From: Xenophilus sp. L33
Lineage (GTDB): Bacteria > Pseudomonadota > Gammaproteobacteria > Burkholderiales > Burkholderiaceae_C
Length of the DNA stretch: 64,000 bases
Direction: 5' to 3'
Assembly: GCF_009765735.1 (NCBI RefSeq)
Contig: NZ_LMUW01000054.1
Location: forward strand, 632 to 64,631
Part shown: piece by piece, positions 18,621 to 27,900 of the stretch
Layout of the letters: each line of letters starts with the position of its first letter
How positions within the stretch are numbered: the stretch's first letter is position 1
Position numbers and translations under genes: made by a program
The notes under the pieces: generated by a model
Told to the model about the DNA's origin: nothing
Seen by the model: only the letters and a program-made list of their open reading frames with translations
Databases searched by the model: none

Positions 18621-19637
18621 TCAGCTGGCCAGGAGGCCCTTCAGCGCATCGTCGAGCACCTTGATGTCGACCGGGCTGGTGCCCGGTCCGCCGGCGAAGT
18701 GGCCCCAGTCGGTCTTGATGACCTGCAGGGTGGCGTTGGGCATGTGGGCGACCTCGAAGACGTTGTCTTCCGGCGGGAAGTAGAGGTCGGTCGACGCCGG
18801 CATGACGATCGCCTTGGCCTTGATCGCGCCGAGCGCCTTGACGAAGTCGCCGCCGAAGACCTCGTTGTCGCTGATGTCGCCGTTCTGCCAGGTCCAGAGC
18901 ATCGTCAGCAGGTTGTTGGCGTCGCGGTGCAGGAAGAGCTCTTCCCAGAAGCCGACCAGGAAGTCCTCGAGCGAGGCGTAGCCCATCTTCTCGAGGTCCA
19001 TCTTGTGGCGGTAGAAGGCCTGCGACAGACCCCAGCCGGCATACACGCGGCCGAAGGCGCGCAGGCCCTTGGTCGGCGGCGTGTCGTACCAGCCGTCCTT
19101 GAAGGCGGCGTCGGCCTGCAGCGCGGCCTTGGCGCCTTCGAGGAAGACGAAGTTGTGGCGCGAGCACTTCGCCGAGCCCATGAAGGGCAGGATGCGCTCG
19201 ACCATGTCCGGGTAGAGCGCGCCCCAGTGGTAGGTCTGCAGCGCGCCCATCGACCAGCCGGTGACGAGCTTCACCTTTTCGATGCCGAACAGCTCGGTGA
19301 TCAGCCGGTGCTGCACCCGCACGTTGTCGTAGGCGGTGATGTTCGGGAAGCGCGAGGCGTTGAAGGGCGTGGCCTGGTTGCTGGCCGAGGTCGACAGGCC
19401 GTTGCCCAGCATGTTGGGGATGACGATGAAGTATTTCGTCGGGTCCAGCGCCATGCCCTCGCCGATCAGCCACTCGTTCTCGTAGTGCTGCCCCGAATAC
19501 CAGGTCGGGTAGACGATCACGTTGTCCTTCTCGGCATTGAGCGTGCCGTAGGTCTTGTAGGCGAGCCGGGCGTTGCGCAGCGTCTTCCTGCACTGGAGCA
19601 CGACGTCGCCGAGCTCGAACATCTGGTAGTCGGTCAT
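18621..19637 (-). CDS. Alpha/beta-hydrolase, homoserine-acetyltransferase-like
   Basis: A 338-residue alpha/beta-hydrolase. The nucleophile elbow is GWSMGA (Ser129), and the late GHFAG provides the catalytic His (about residue 313). The long lid and WYSG oxyanion segment resemble homoserine O-acetyltransferase relatives, but Met-biosynthesis neighbours are absent. It is the last gene of the block that includes the polyamine-type ABC importer (55 bases after the ATPase gene), so it probably acts on the imported compound as an esterase or amidase (inferred). Cytoplasmic; no signal peptide. Confidence 0.85.
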   Translation of the reverse strand: MTDYQMFELGDVVLQCRKTLRNARLAYKTYGTLNAEKDNVIVYPTWYSGQHYENEWLIGEGMALDPTKYFIVIPNMLGNGLSTSASNQATPFNASRFPNITAYDNVRVQHRLITELFGIEKVKLVTGWSMGALQTYHWGALYPDMVERILPFMGSAKCSRHNFVFLEGAKAALQADAAFKDGWYDTPPTKGLRAFGRVYAGWGLSQAFYRHKMDLEKMGYASLEDFLVGFWEELFLHRDANNLLTMLWTWQNGDISDNEVFGGDFVKALGAIKAKAIVMPASTDLYFPPEDNVFEVAHMPNATLQVIKTDWGHFAGGPGTSPVDIKVLDDALKGLLAS

Positions 19638-19692
19638 GGGAGCTTTCCTGGTTCGTTGAGAAATGAAATGAAGCGAATGGCGGGTCCGGCGT

Positions 19693-20847
19693 TCAGGCCA
19701 TCTCGGCCAGGCCGTGGGCCTCGTGCGCGGCCCAGCTGCAGCACACGCGCTGGCCGACGGCCACCGGGTCGCGGAAGAAGGTGGTTTCCTCCACGTAGAC
19801 CACGCAGCCCGGTGCGGCGGGGTCGTCGGTGACCAGGCTGACCTTCATGTAGGTGCCCTGGTATTCGAGCTCGCGCACCCGACCGCGCAAGGTGTTGGGT
19901 GCCAGCACCGCGGCCTCGTGCTCGCCGGTCACCCGCATGCGGTCGCGCCGCACCGCGAAGGACACGGTCGCGCCCGGCGCCGGCGCGTCGCCGCCCGCCG
20001 GCAGCACGTAGGAGGCGCCCTGCGCGCCGCTCAAGGTCACCGCCCCTTCGCTGCGCGCGGTCACCTGCCCGTGCAGCACGTTCTGGCCGCCGATGAAGGC
20101 GGCCACGTAGGCGGTGCGCGGCTCGGCGTAGATGTCGCGCGGCGAGGCCGACTGCGCGATGCGGCCCTTGTCCATCACCACCACCTGGTCGGCCACCGCG
20201 ATGGCCTCCAGCTGCGTGTGGGTGACGTGCACGAAGGTGATGCCCAGTTCACGCTGCATGCCGCGCAGCTCGCCGCGCATCTGCAGCCGCAGGAATTCGT
20301 CGAGCGCCGAGAGCGGCTCGTCCAGCAGCAGCACCGCCGGCCGCATGATGATCGCCCGCGCCAGCGCCACCCGCTGCTGCTGGCCGCCGGACAGCTGCGC
20401 CGGCAGGCGGTCGGCCAGTGCGGTCAGCTGCACCTGCTCGATGACGCGGTCGGCCTCGTAGAGCCGCTCTTTCTTGGCAACGCCGCGCACCCGCGCCGCG
20501 AAGGCCACGTTGTCGCGCACCGAGAGGTGCGGGAACAGCGCGTAGTTCTGGAACATCATCGCGGTGCCGCGCTCGCGCGGGCTCTTACCGATCACGTTCT
20601 TGCCGTCGATCAGGATCGCGCCGTCGCTCGGCGTCTCGTGGCCGGCGATCATCCGCAGCATCGTGGTCTTGCCGCAGCCGCTCGGCCCCAGCAGGCAGCA
20701 GTAGCTGCCGCCCTCGATCTGCAGGTCGATGCTGTCGACCGCCGTCGTGCCGTCGGCGTAGCGCTTGCTGAGGCCGGCCAGCAGCACCTTGCCGCTGCCG
20801 CCCGTGGCGGTGGTTCCGAGTGAAGAGACCGAGATCGGGGTGTCCAT
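19693..20847 (-). CDS. ABC importer ATPase, PotA-like
   Basis: A 384-residue ATPase subunit of a spermidine/putrescine-type importer. Walker A is GPSGCGKTT, the signature LSGGQQQR and Walker B VLLLDEPLSALD; the C-terminal 120 residues form the TOBE-type regulatory domain of PotA, CysA and FbpC relatives. It energises the two permeases encoded just upstream. The compound carried is unknown; the family takes polyamines, thiamine, iron, phosphonates and opine-like compounds. Confidence 0.9.
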   Translation of the reverse strand: MDTPISVSSLGTTATGGSGKVLLAGLSKRYADGTTAVDSIDLQIEGGSYCCLLGPSGCGKTTMLRMIAGHETPSDGAILIDGKNVIGKSPRERGTAMMFQNYALFPHLSVRDNVAFAARVRGVAKKERLYEADRVIEQVQLTALADRLPAQLSGGQQQRVALARAIIMRPAVLLLDEPLSALDEFLRLQMRGELRGMQRELGITFVHVTHTQLEAIAVADQVVVMDKGRIAQSASPRDIYAEPRTAYVAAFIGGQNVLHGQVTARSEGAVTLSGAQGASYVLPAGGDAPAPGATVSFAVRRDRMRVTGEHEAAVLAPNTLRGRVRELEYQGTYMKVSLVTDDPAAPGCVVYVEETTFFRDPVAVGQRVCCSWAAHEAHGLAEMA

Positions 20848-20902
20848 GGGAGAGAGGAAGGTTTGCGTCGTGAGAAGTGATCGAAGGCCGCTCGGTGGCC
20901 GC

Positions 20903-21763
20903 TCAGTGGGCGCCGGCCGGCGGCGCGAGCCGGCGCCGCTGCACCCGCACCACCGCCAGGATGGCCAGGCCGATGATCAGGAAGGACACCGCGGTGGTCA
21001 CCGTGCCGAGCGCGTAGATGGTCGGCGAGGTCACGTTCTGGGTCATGCTCCAGATCTCGATCGGCATCGTGTTGCGCGAACCGGTGGTCTGCAGGGTGCG
21101 GGCGAATTCGTCGTACGAGAGCGTGAAGCCGAAGAGCGCGATCGCGATGATCCCGGGCGTGAGGATCGGCAGCACCACCAGCCGCAGCGTCTGCGACGGC
21201 GTGGCGCCGAGGTCGCGGGCCGCTTCCTCGAAGGCCGGGTTGAAGCGGCCGAAGACCGCGAAGGTGATCAGCACGCCGAAGGGCAGCGTCCACGACAGCT
21301 GTGCGCCGAGCGCCGAGGTGGTCCAGTCGGTCTGCCAGCCGAAGATGTTGAACATCAGCCCGATGCCGATGCCCAGGATGTAGCCCGGCGCGGTCAGGCT
21401 GACGATCACCGCGTAGAAGATCACGCTGCTGCCGCGCACGTTGCGCCGGAAGCCGAGCCCGGCCGCCACCGAGAAGACCACGGTGACCCCCATCACCACC
21501 AGCGCCAGCGGGATCGAGCGCTGCACCGCGCCGGCGATGTCGCCGCTGCGGCCTTCCCACAGCTCCTGGAACCAGTAGAGGCCGACGCCGCGCATCGGGA
21601 ACGACAGCGCGCCGCGCTCGCCCTGGAAGGACAGCAGGTACATGCACAGCATCGGGCCGTAGAGGAACAGCACGTAGGCCGCGAAGAACAGCGCCAGCAG
21701 GTAGAAGGTGAAAGGCCGGGCCGGCGCGTCGCCGCGGACCGGCTTGGGAGTAGAGGTGCTCAT
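20903..21763 (-). CDS. ABC importer permease, PotC-like
   Basis: A 286-residue inner-membrane protein with about six helices and the cytoplasmic coupling motif EEAARDLGATPSQTLRLVVLP (the EAA loop, about residues 183-203). Its ATG at 21763 overlaps the TGA of the partner permease (ATGA), so the two subunits are translationally coupled and form a heterodimeric channel. Short basic C-terminal tail. Confidence 0.9.
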   Translation of the reverse strand: MSTSTPKPVRGDAPARPFTFYLLALFFAAYVLFLYGPMLCMYLLSFQGERGALSFPMRGVGLYWFQELWEGRSGDIAGAVQRSIPLALVVMGVTVVFSVAAGLGFRRNVRGSSVIFYAVIVSLTAPGYILGIGIGLMFNIFGWQTDWTTSALGAQLSWTLPFGVLITFAVFGRFNPAFEEAARDLGATPSQTLRLVVLPILTPGIIAIALFGFTLSYDEFARTLQTTGSRNTMPIEIWSMTQNVTSPTIYALGTVTTAVSFLIIGLAILAVVRVQRRRLAPPAGAH

Positions 21764-22620
21764 CGCCGCTGCACCAGTTCCTGGCGCACGTCGACGAAGC
21801 GCGTGAGCACCGCGATCAGCACCGTGAGCACCAGCAGCAGGATCACCGCCGAGGCCGCCGCCGGCGGGAAGAGCAGCGTGGAGACGTTGTCGTACATGGC
21901 CGAGACCACCGAGGCCGAGCCGCCGCCGCTCATCACCTTGACCACGTAGAAGTCGCCCATCACCAGGGTGACCACGAAGATCGAGCCCAGCACGATGCCG
22001 GAGCGGGTGAGCGGCAGCACCACCAGCCGCATCGTCTCGAAGCGGCCGGCGCCGGCGTCGCGTGCCGCCTCGAAGATGTTGCGGTCGATGCGGCTCATCG
22101 AGTTGAAGATCGGGACGATCATGAAGATGGTGAAGAGGTGCACGTAGGCCAGCACCACCGAGAAGTCCGAGAACAGGAGCCCGCGCAGCGGCATGCGCAC
22201 CAGGCCGAGCGTCATCAGCACGCTGTTGATCACGCCCTGCTCCGCCAGCACCGGCATCCACGAGATCATGCGGATCACGTTGGAGGTCCAGAAGGGCACG
22301 GTGCACAGCAGGAAGAGGCCGATGGCCACGGTCCGGCTGCGCACGTGGAAGACCAGGAAGTACGCGACGAAGAAGCCGATCACCAGCGAGGCGGCCCAGG
22401 TCATCAGCGCGTACTTGATCATCTTCAGGTAGAGCGACAGCGTGAGGCTCGAGCCGAGCACCGCGCGGTAGTTGTCGAAGGTGAAGGCCGGCACGGTGTC
22501 GAAGCCGTCGACCCGAAAGAAGCTCACGATCAGCACGAACACCAGCGGCGCCGCCACGAAGAGCAGCAGCACCAGCGTCAGCGGCGCCAGCTGGAGATAG
22601 GAACGGATGCGTGGCTGCAT
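21760..22620 (-). CDS. ABC importer permease, PotB-like
   Basis: A 286-residue inner-membrane protein with six predicted helices and the EAA-type loop FEAARDAGAGRFETMRLVVLP (about residues 181-201). It follows the binding-protein gene by nine bases and overlaps the PotC-like gene by four. Together with that gene it forms the membrane pore of the importer. Confidence 0.9.
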   Translation of the reverse strand: MQPRIRSYLQLAPLTLVLLLFVAAPLVFVLIVSFFRVDGFDTVPAFTFDNYRAVLGSSLTLSLYLKMIKYALMTWAASLVIGFFVAYFLVFHVRSRTVAIGLFLLCTVPFWTSNVIRMISWMPVLAEQGVINSVLMTLGLVRMPLRGLLFSDFSVVLAYVHLFTIFMIVPIFNSMSRIDRNIFEAARDAGAGRFETMRLVVLPLTRSGIVLGSIFVVTLVMGDFYVVKVMSGGGSASVVSAMYDNVSTLLFPPAAASAVILLLVLTVLIAVLTRFVDVRQELVQRR

Positions 22621-22629
22621 GTCGGGGTC

Positions 22630-23958
22630 TCAGGCGGCCTTGAACTCGTTCCAGCGCTGGACCATGTACTGGTTCTCGTCCATCACCGTGTTCCAGCAGG
22701 CGATGTTCGAGAAGCGCTGCGCCAGCGAGCCGCCGTCGCGCACCGAGCCGACCGCCGCGATCGGCAGGCCGTGGTCGCTCTTGATGACCTCGGTGGCCGG
22801 CTTGCCCATGTACCAGTAGTCGAACTCGGCCGGGCTCATCTGCGCCTTGGCGGTTCGCAGCACCGGGCTGTAGTAGCCGTGGCGCGCCACGTAGGCGCCC
22901 TGCCAGCCGCCGTAGTACCAGTTGAGGTATTCGTAGGCCGCTTCGAGCTTCTTGCCGCTCAGGTGCTTCATGAGGCCCATGCCGTTGCACCAGCCGCGGT
23001 AGCCTTCCTTGCCGTTCGGCTTGATGGCCATCGGCGCGTAGACGCAGGGGATGCCCTTCTCGAGCACCGCGGTCACCGCCGGCGACCACATCGACTGGAT
23101 GTAGACCTCGCCGCTGGCCATCAGCTCGACCGACTGCTCGAAGGTGCTCCAGGAGGCGCGGAAGTGGCCCTTCTTCTTGAGGTCGATCAGCGCGTTGATG
23201 GTGGTGTCGATCTCGGCGCGGGTCATGTTGCCCTTGTTGCCGTAGACCAGGTCGCCGCGCGACTCGAGCGCCTGCGCCGCGTCCATGATGCCGATGTTCG
23301 GGATGTCCAGGATCGCCGCGCGGCCCGAGAACTTCGGGTCGATCAGGTCCTTCCATTCGGTGACTTCGCGGCCGACCTTGTCGGGCCGGTAGCCGAGCGA
23401 GTCGGCGTTGAAGACCTGCGGCAGGAAGGTGAGGTAGCGCTGCTGGCCTTCGACGATCTTCTTGGCCTCCGGGCCTTCGGTGTACATCACCTCGTAGGGC
23501 GAGATGCCCTGGCGCGAGATCTTGCGGCCCTCGTACACGCCGGTGGTGAAGATCGGCAGGATGCCGTCGAATTCCTTGATCTGCCTGGAGTCGATGCCTT
23601 GCAGCAGGCCGCGGGCCATCGCCACCTTGACCTGCCAGCCTTCCATGTCGGCGATGTCCACGCTGTTGGGCTGGGTCACGAAGCGGGTGATCGAGGCCGA
23701 GGTGTCGAGGTTCTGCATCTCGATCTTGAAGCCCAGGTCCTTCGAGGCCTGCTCGCCGATCTCCGGCTGCACCGCGTACGACACGCCGATGTGGCGCAGC
23801 GTGATGTCCTTGAAGTCGCGCTTCATGATCTGCGGGAAGCCCGCGATCGGCAGCCCGGTGATGGCGGTGCCGACCACCGCGCCGGCGGCCGCCTTGAGCA
23901 CGCCGCGGCGGCTGGGTGCGCCGAGGGTCGGCGCGGGCTTCGGGTTCTCTTCGTTCAT
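22630..23958 (-). CDS. Solute-binding protein of the polyamine-type ABC importer, Tat-exported
   Basis: A 442-residue periplasmic binding protein. The N-terminus has SRRGVLKAAAG, a twin-arginine (Tat) motif, then a short hydrophobic stretch ending near residue 45. Tat export suggests folding before export. The rest resembles the PotD/extracellular-solute-binding family (AYEYLNWYYGGWQGAY, FDYWYMGKPA), but the binding site cannot be matched to a ligand. GGAG eight bases before the ATG is a good ribosome site. First gene of the importer block, 103 bases downstream of the response regulator, which may control it. Confidence 0.88.
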   Translation of the reverse strand: MNEENPKPAPTLGAPSRRGVLKAAAGAVVGTAITGLPIAGFPQIMKRDFKDITLRHIGVSYAVQPEIGEQASKDLGFKIEMQNLDTSASITRFVTQPNSVDIADMEGWQVKVAMARGLLQGIDSRQIKEFDGILPIFTTGVYEGRKISRQGISPYEVMYTEGPEAKKIVEGQQRYLTFLPQVFNADSLGYRPDKVGREVTEWKDLIDPKFSGRAAILDIPNIGIMDAAQALESRGDLVYGNKGNMTRAEIDTTINALIDLKKKGHFRASWSTFEQSVELMASGEVYIQSMWSPAVTAVLEKGIPCVYAPMAIKPNGKEGYRGWCNGMGLMKHLSGKKLEAAYEYLNWYYGGWQGAYVARHGYYSPVLRTAKAQMSPAEFDYWYMGKPATEVIKSDHGLPIAAVGSVRDGGSLAQRFSNIACWNTVMDENQYMVQRWNEFKAA

Positions 23959-23972
23959 GCTGTGACTCCGGG

Positions 23973-23992
23973 GGTATGTCGAGGAATGTCGA
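23973..23992. promoter_or_regulatory. Tandem 10-base direct repeat before the ABC importer
   Basis: GGTATGTCGA is followed directly by GGAATGTCGA (9 of 10 identical). The pair sits 15-34 bases upstream of the binding-protein start, in the 103-base gap after the response-regulator gene. It could be a site for the LuxR-type regulator, though such sites are more often inverted. No convincing sigma70 promoter is visible beside it (best guess TTGGTG-17-GACACT, poor). Confidence 0.35.
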
Positions 23993-24061
23993 TGGGTTCA
24001 GTGTCCCGGCTCGCTGCCCAGCCACCAATACGCGAGATCGCGCAGATGCCGTCGGAATGGC

Positions 24062-24955
24062 TCAGGCGTTGGATCGCGCAGGGTCGAGCACCAGCGACGC
24101 GGCAGCGGTGCGGGTCTCGACATGCAGCTTCTCGAAGATGTGCTGCAGGTGCTTGTCGACGGTGCGCGCGCTCATGCCGAGGATCTCGGCGACGTCGCGG
24201 TTGATCTTTCCGCAGGCGACCCAATACAGCACGTCGGCCTCGCGCGCGGTGAGTCCGAAGTTGGCGCTCAGGGCCTGCGGCTCGGGCACGCTGGAGCGCT
24301 TGCGCACCAGCAGCGTGGTGCCGCCCGAATCGGCGGCCAGCCGCGACAGCGCGAGCCGCCGGCCTTCCACCAGCAAGGGCAGGCTCTCGCTGCCGCCGCC
24401 CGCCAGCCAGCGGAGCGCGGCCGCCGGCAGGCAGGCCTCGTCGACCAGGTAGTCGCGCAGCCATTCGCGCGCGGCCGGCGAGCACCAGCGCAGCCGCCCT
24501 TCGCCATCGACCGCCAGCATCGCGTGGCCGGCCGCATCGACGGCCTGCCGCGCGCTGGCGGTCTGGCGCGCGTTGCGCACGTGGGCCGCGATGCGTGCCA
24601 GCACCTCGGGCGGATTGAGCGGCTTGGTGAGGTAGTCGACGCCGCCGGCCTGGAAGCCGGCCAGGATGTGCCCGGTCTCGGCCAGGCCGGTCATGAAGAC
24701 CACCGGGATGTGCGCGCTCGCCGGGTCGGCCTTGAGCCGCCGGCAGGTCTCGAAGCCGTCGAGGCCCGGCATGACCGCATCGAGCAGGATCACATCCGGC
24801 ATCAGCAGCGCGACCTTGTCGATCGCGCCGAGGCCGTCGAGCGCGACCAGCACCCGGTAGCCGCCGGCGTCCAGCGCCTCGTGCAGCATCGCCAGGTTCT
24901 CGGGCGCGTCGTCGACGATCAGCACCACGCCGGTGTCGCTCGGTGCGTCGCTCAT
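24062..24955 (-). CDS. LuxR/FixJ-type response regulator paired with the NCS1-kinase
   Basis: A 297-residue protein. The receiver domain (about 10-125) has VLIVDDAPEN, phospho-acceptor Asp59 in LLDAVMPGLDG, and the Lys of YLTKPLNPP. A middle segment (about 135-215) looks like a degenerate PAS domain, an unusual insertion between receiver and output. The C-terminal HTH (about 230-290) contains LTAREADVLYWVACGKINRD and SARTVDKHLQHIFEKL. Its ATG at 24955 overlaps the kinase stop (ATGA), so kinase and regulator are a tightly coupled pair. The importer genes downstream are the likely target (inferred). Confidence 0.92.
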   Translation of the reverse strand: MSDAPSDTGVVLIVDDAPENLAMLHEALDAGGYRVLVALDGLGAIDKVALLMPDVILLDAVMPGLDGFETCRRLKADPASAHIPVVFMTGLAETGHILAGFQAGGVDYLTKPLNPPEVLARIAAHVRNARQTASARQAVDAAGHAMLAVDGEGRLRWCSPAAREWLRDYLVDEACLPAAALRWLAGGGSESLPLLVEGRRLALSRLAADSGGTTLLVRKRSSVPEPQALSANFGLTAREADVLYWVACGKINRDVAEILGMSARTVDKHLQHIFEKLHVETRTAAASLVLDPARSNA

Positions 24956-27900
24956 GCGCCCTCCCGTTCGAGCTCGTGCACGAAGCCGCGCAGGTCGAAG
25001 CGCTGCACGTGCTCGCGCAGGCTGCGCGTGATCGGCGCGTAGGCCGACTCCAGCGCATCGAGTTCGTCCAGCTTCTCGAGGATGCCGCGCACGTAGCCCA
25101 TCTCGCCCAGCTGCTGCAGCAACTGCCGGCTGGCGACCGGCAGGCGCGGCGCCGCGTCGACGGCCGCCGCCTCTTCGTCGAGCGTGACCCAGTGCAGACC
25201 GAGCCGGGCGCGCACCCGCTCCAGCAGGTCGTCGATGCGCAGGGGCTTGATCACGAAGTCCTCGCGCGCGACGCCGACCTGGTTGCGCAGGTCGCTGTCG
25301 AAGGCATTGGCCGAGACGATCAGGATCGGCGCGTTCGAGATGCGGTTGGCGCGGAGCAGCCGCGCGGTCTCCCAGCCGTCCAGCTCGGGCATGTCGATGT
25401 CCAGCAGGATCAGGTCGGGCATGAAGCGGCTGCAGACGCCGAGCGCCTCGACGCCCGAAGCCGCCTGCAGCACCACGAAGCCGAGCGGCTCCAGCACGTC
25501 GCACAGCAGTTGCCGGTCGACCTCGGCGTCGTCCACCACCAGCACGCGGCGCGGCTCGCCCTCGTAGCCGGTGATGTGGCGCGGGATCGGCACCGCCGTC
25601 GGCGTCGGCGGCGGGGCCACCGAAGGCAGGAAGAGGCGCACCGTGAAGCAGGAGCCGGCGCCCGGCGTGCTGCGCACCGACAGCTCCCCGCCCATCAGGC
25701 TGACCAGCAGGTTGGTGATCGTGAGGCCGAGGCCGACGCCGCCCACCGTCGGCACGCCGGTGTGGTCGATGCGCTCGAACGGATAGAAGATGCGCTCCAG
25801 GTCTTCCGGCGCGATGCCGGGTCCCGAGTCCTCGATCTCGAAGACCGCGATCTCGGTCGCATAGCGGATGCGGAAGACGACCCGGCCGTGCGAGGTGTAC
25901 TTGACCGCGTTGGCCAGCAGGTTGATGAGCAGCTGTGCGACCCGCTTGCGATCGCAGCGCACCGCCGGCGGCAGCGGTCGGGTCGGCAGCCAGACGAAGT
26001 CGATGCCCTTGTGGCGCGCCTCCGGCTGGAACATGTCGACCAGCTGCGTCAGGAAGTCGTCGAAGGCAACCTCCGACTTCACCAGCGCCAGCCGGCCGCT
26101 CTCGATGCGCGCGATGTCCAGGAGGCCGTCGATCAGCGACACCACGTGGTCGCCGCTCTTGCGGATCACCTCCAGCGCGGCGCGGCGTCCGGGCGGCAGG
26201 CCGAGGTCGCGCTCCAGGATCTGCGCATAGCCGAGGATGCTGTTGAGCGGCGTGCGCAACTCGTGGCTCACCGTCGTGATGAAGCGGCTCTTGGCGTGGT
26301 TGGCGGTCTCGGCCACCTGGCGCGCCGCCTGCAGCGCGGCGTCGGTGGCCTCGTGGGCCTCGATCTCCTCGTGCAGCAGCTTGGCCTGCCGGTTCGATTC
26401 GTCCTGCGCCACCCGGCGGCTGTCGGCGCTCAGCAGCAGCCAGCAGGAGCCGATCGCCACGATCAGCAGCACCAGCGCGCAGGCGATCTTGATCTGCATC
26501 AAGTGCCAGAGCGCCGGCGAGCCGGGCGCCAGCTCGCGCAGCACGTACGTCTCCTGCGCCAGGATGAACGAGAGGATCGCGCCGAGCACGCCCGCCAGCC
26601 CGAGCAGACAGGCCAGGTAGTGCATGCGGCGGCTGAGCGCGAAGCGCAGCGCGCCCGGCGCATGGCGACCGAAGGCCGTGCCGAAGGTCGTCCCGAACCA
26701 GTGGCCGAGGCTGGTGCGCGGCTTGCACACGTCCTTGCAGCGGGCGTCGAGCGAGCAGCACAGCGAGCAGATGTTGCAGCCGTAGGCCGGGCAGTGCGCC
26801 ATGTCCTCGACCTCGTAGGACTTCTGGCAGACGCCGCAGACCTGCGAGGTGCCGGCCTCGAAGACCACCGGCGGCCGCGCGATGTAGTAGCGCCCGCCGG
26901 TGGCCCAGGCGATCAGCGGCGCGCAGCAGAAGGCGACCGCGAAGCCGATGCCGGTGCTGAAGGCCTGTGCCAACGGCCCGAAGGCGCCGACGAAGGCGCT
27001 CAGCGCCACCACCGTGCCCAGCCCCATCGAGACGAAGCCGACCGGGTTGACGTCGTGCAGGTAGGCGCGCCGGAACTCGATGCCGGGCGGGCTCAGGCCG
27101 AGCGGCTTGTTGATCACCAGGTCGGCCACCAGCGCGCCGATCCACGCGACCGCGAAGTTGGCGTAGAAGCCCAGCATGCTTTCGAGCACGTCGAAGATGC
27201 CGACCTTGATCAGCGCGACGCCGATCAGCACGTTGAACACCAGCCAGACCAGCCGGCCCGGATGCGCGTGCGTCAGCCGGGCGAAGAAGTTCGACCAGGC
27301 GAGCGAACCGGCATAGGCGTTGGCGACGTTGATCTTGATCTGCGAGAGCGTCACGAACAGGCAGGTCAGCACCAGCACCCAGGCCGGGTCGCGCACCACC
27401 TGCGAGAAGCCGACGAGGTACATGCGGGTCGGCTTGGCGGCCTCGGCCGGCGACACGCCCTGGCGCACCGCCAGGTACACCAGCACCGCGCCGCCGAGCA
27501 TCTTGGCGCTGCCCACCAGGATCCAGCCCGGGCCGCCCGCCAGCACCGCGGTGCGCCAGCGCCAGGCCTGGCCCGGCTTCGGTGGCGGCATGAAGCGCAG
27601 CGAGTCGACCTGCTGACCGATCTGCGCCACCATCGACGCGACCACGGTCCCGGCCGCGCCCAGCGCCAGCCAGTCGAAGTGGCCGTCGCTGATGCCGTAG
27701 GACGCGTGCATCAGCCCCTGCAGCGCTTCCGGCCGGCGCAAGAGCAGGAAGGCGTAGGGCAGCACCAGCAGCACCAGCCAGAGCGGCTGGGTCCAGGCCT
27801 GCAGCCGGCTGATGGTGGTGATGCCGTACATCACGAGCGGGATCACCACCACCGAGCAGATGAGGTACCCCAGCCACAGCGGGATGCCCAGCCCCAGCTC

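Noticed and set aside
18621..19637. Homoserine O-acetyltransferase (MetX)
   Set aside because: Only fold-level resemblance; it sits in an importer block and no methionine genes are near.
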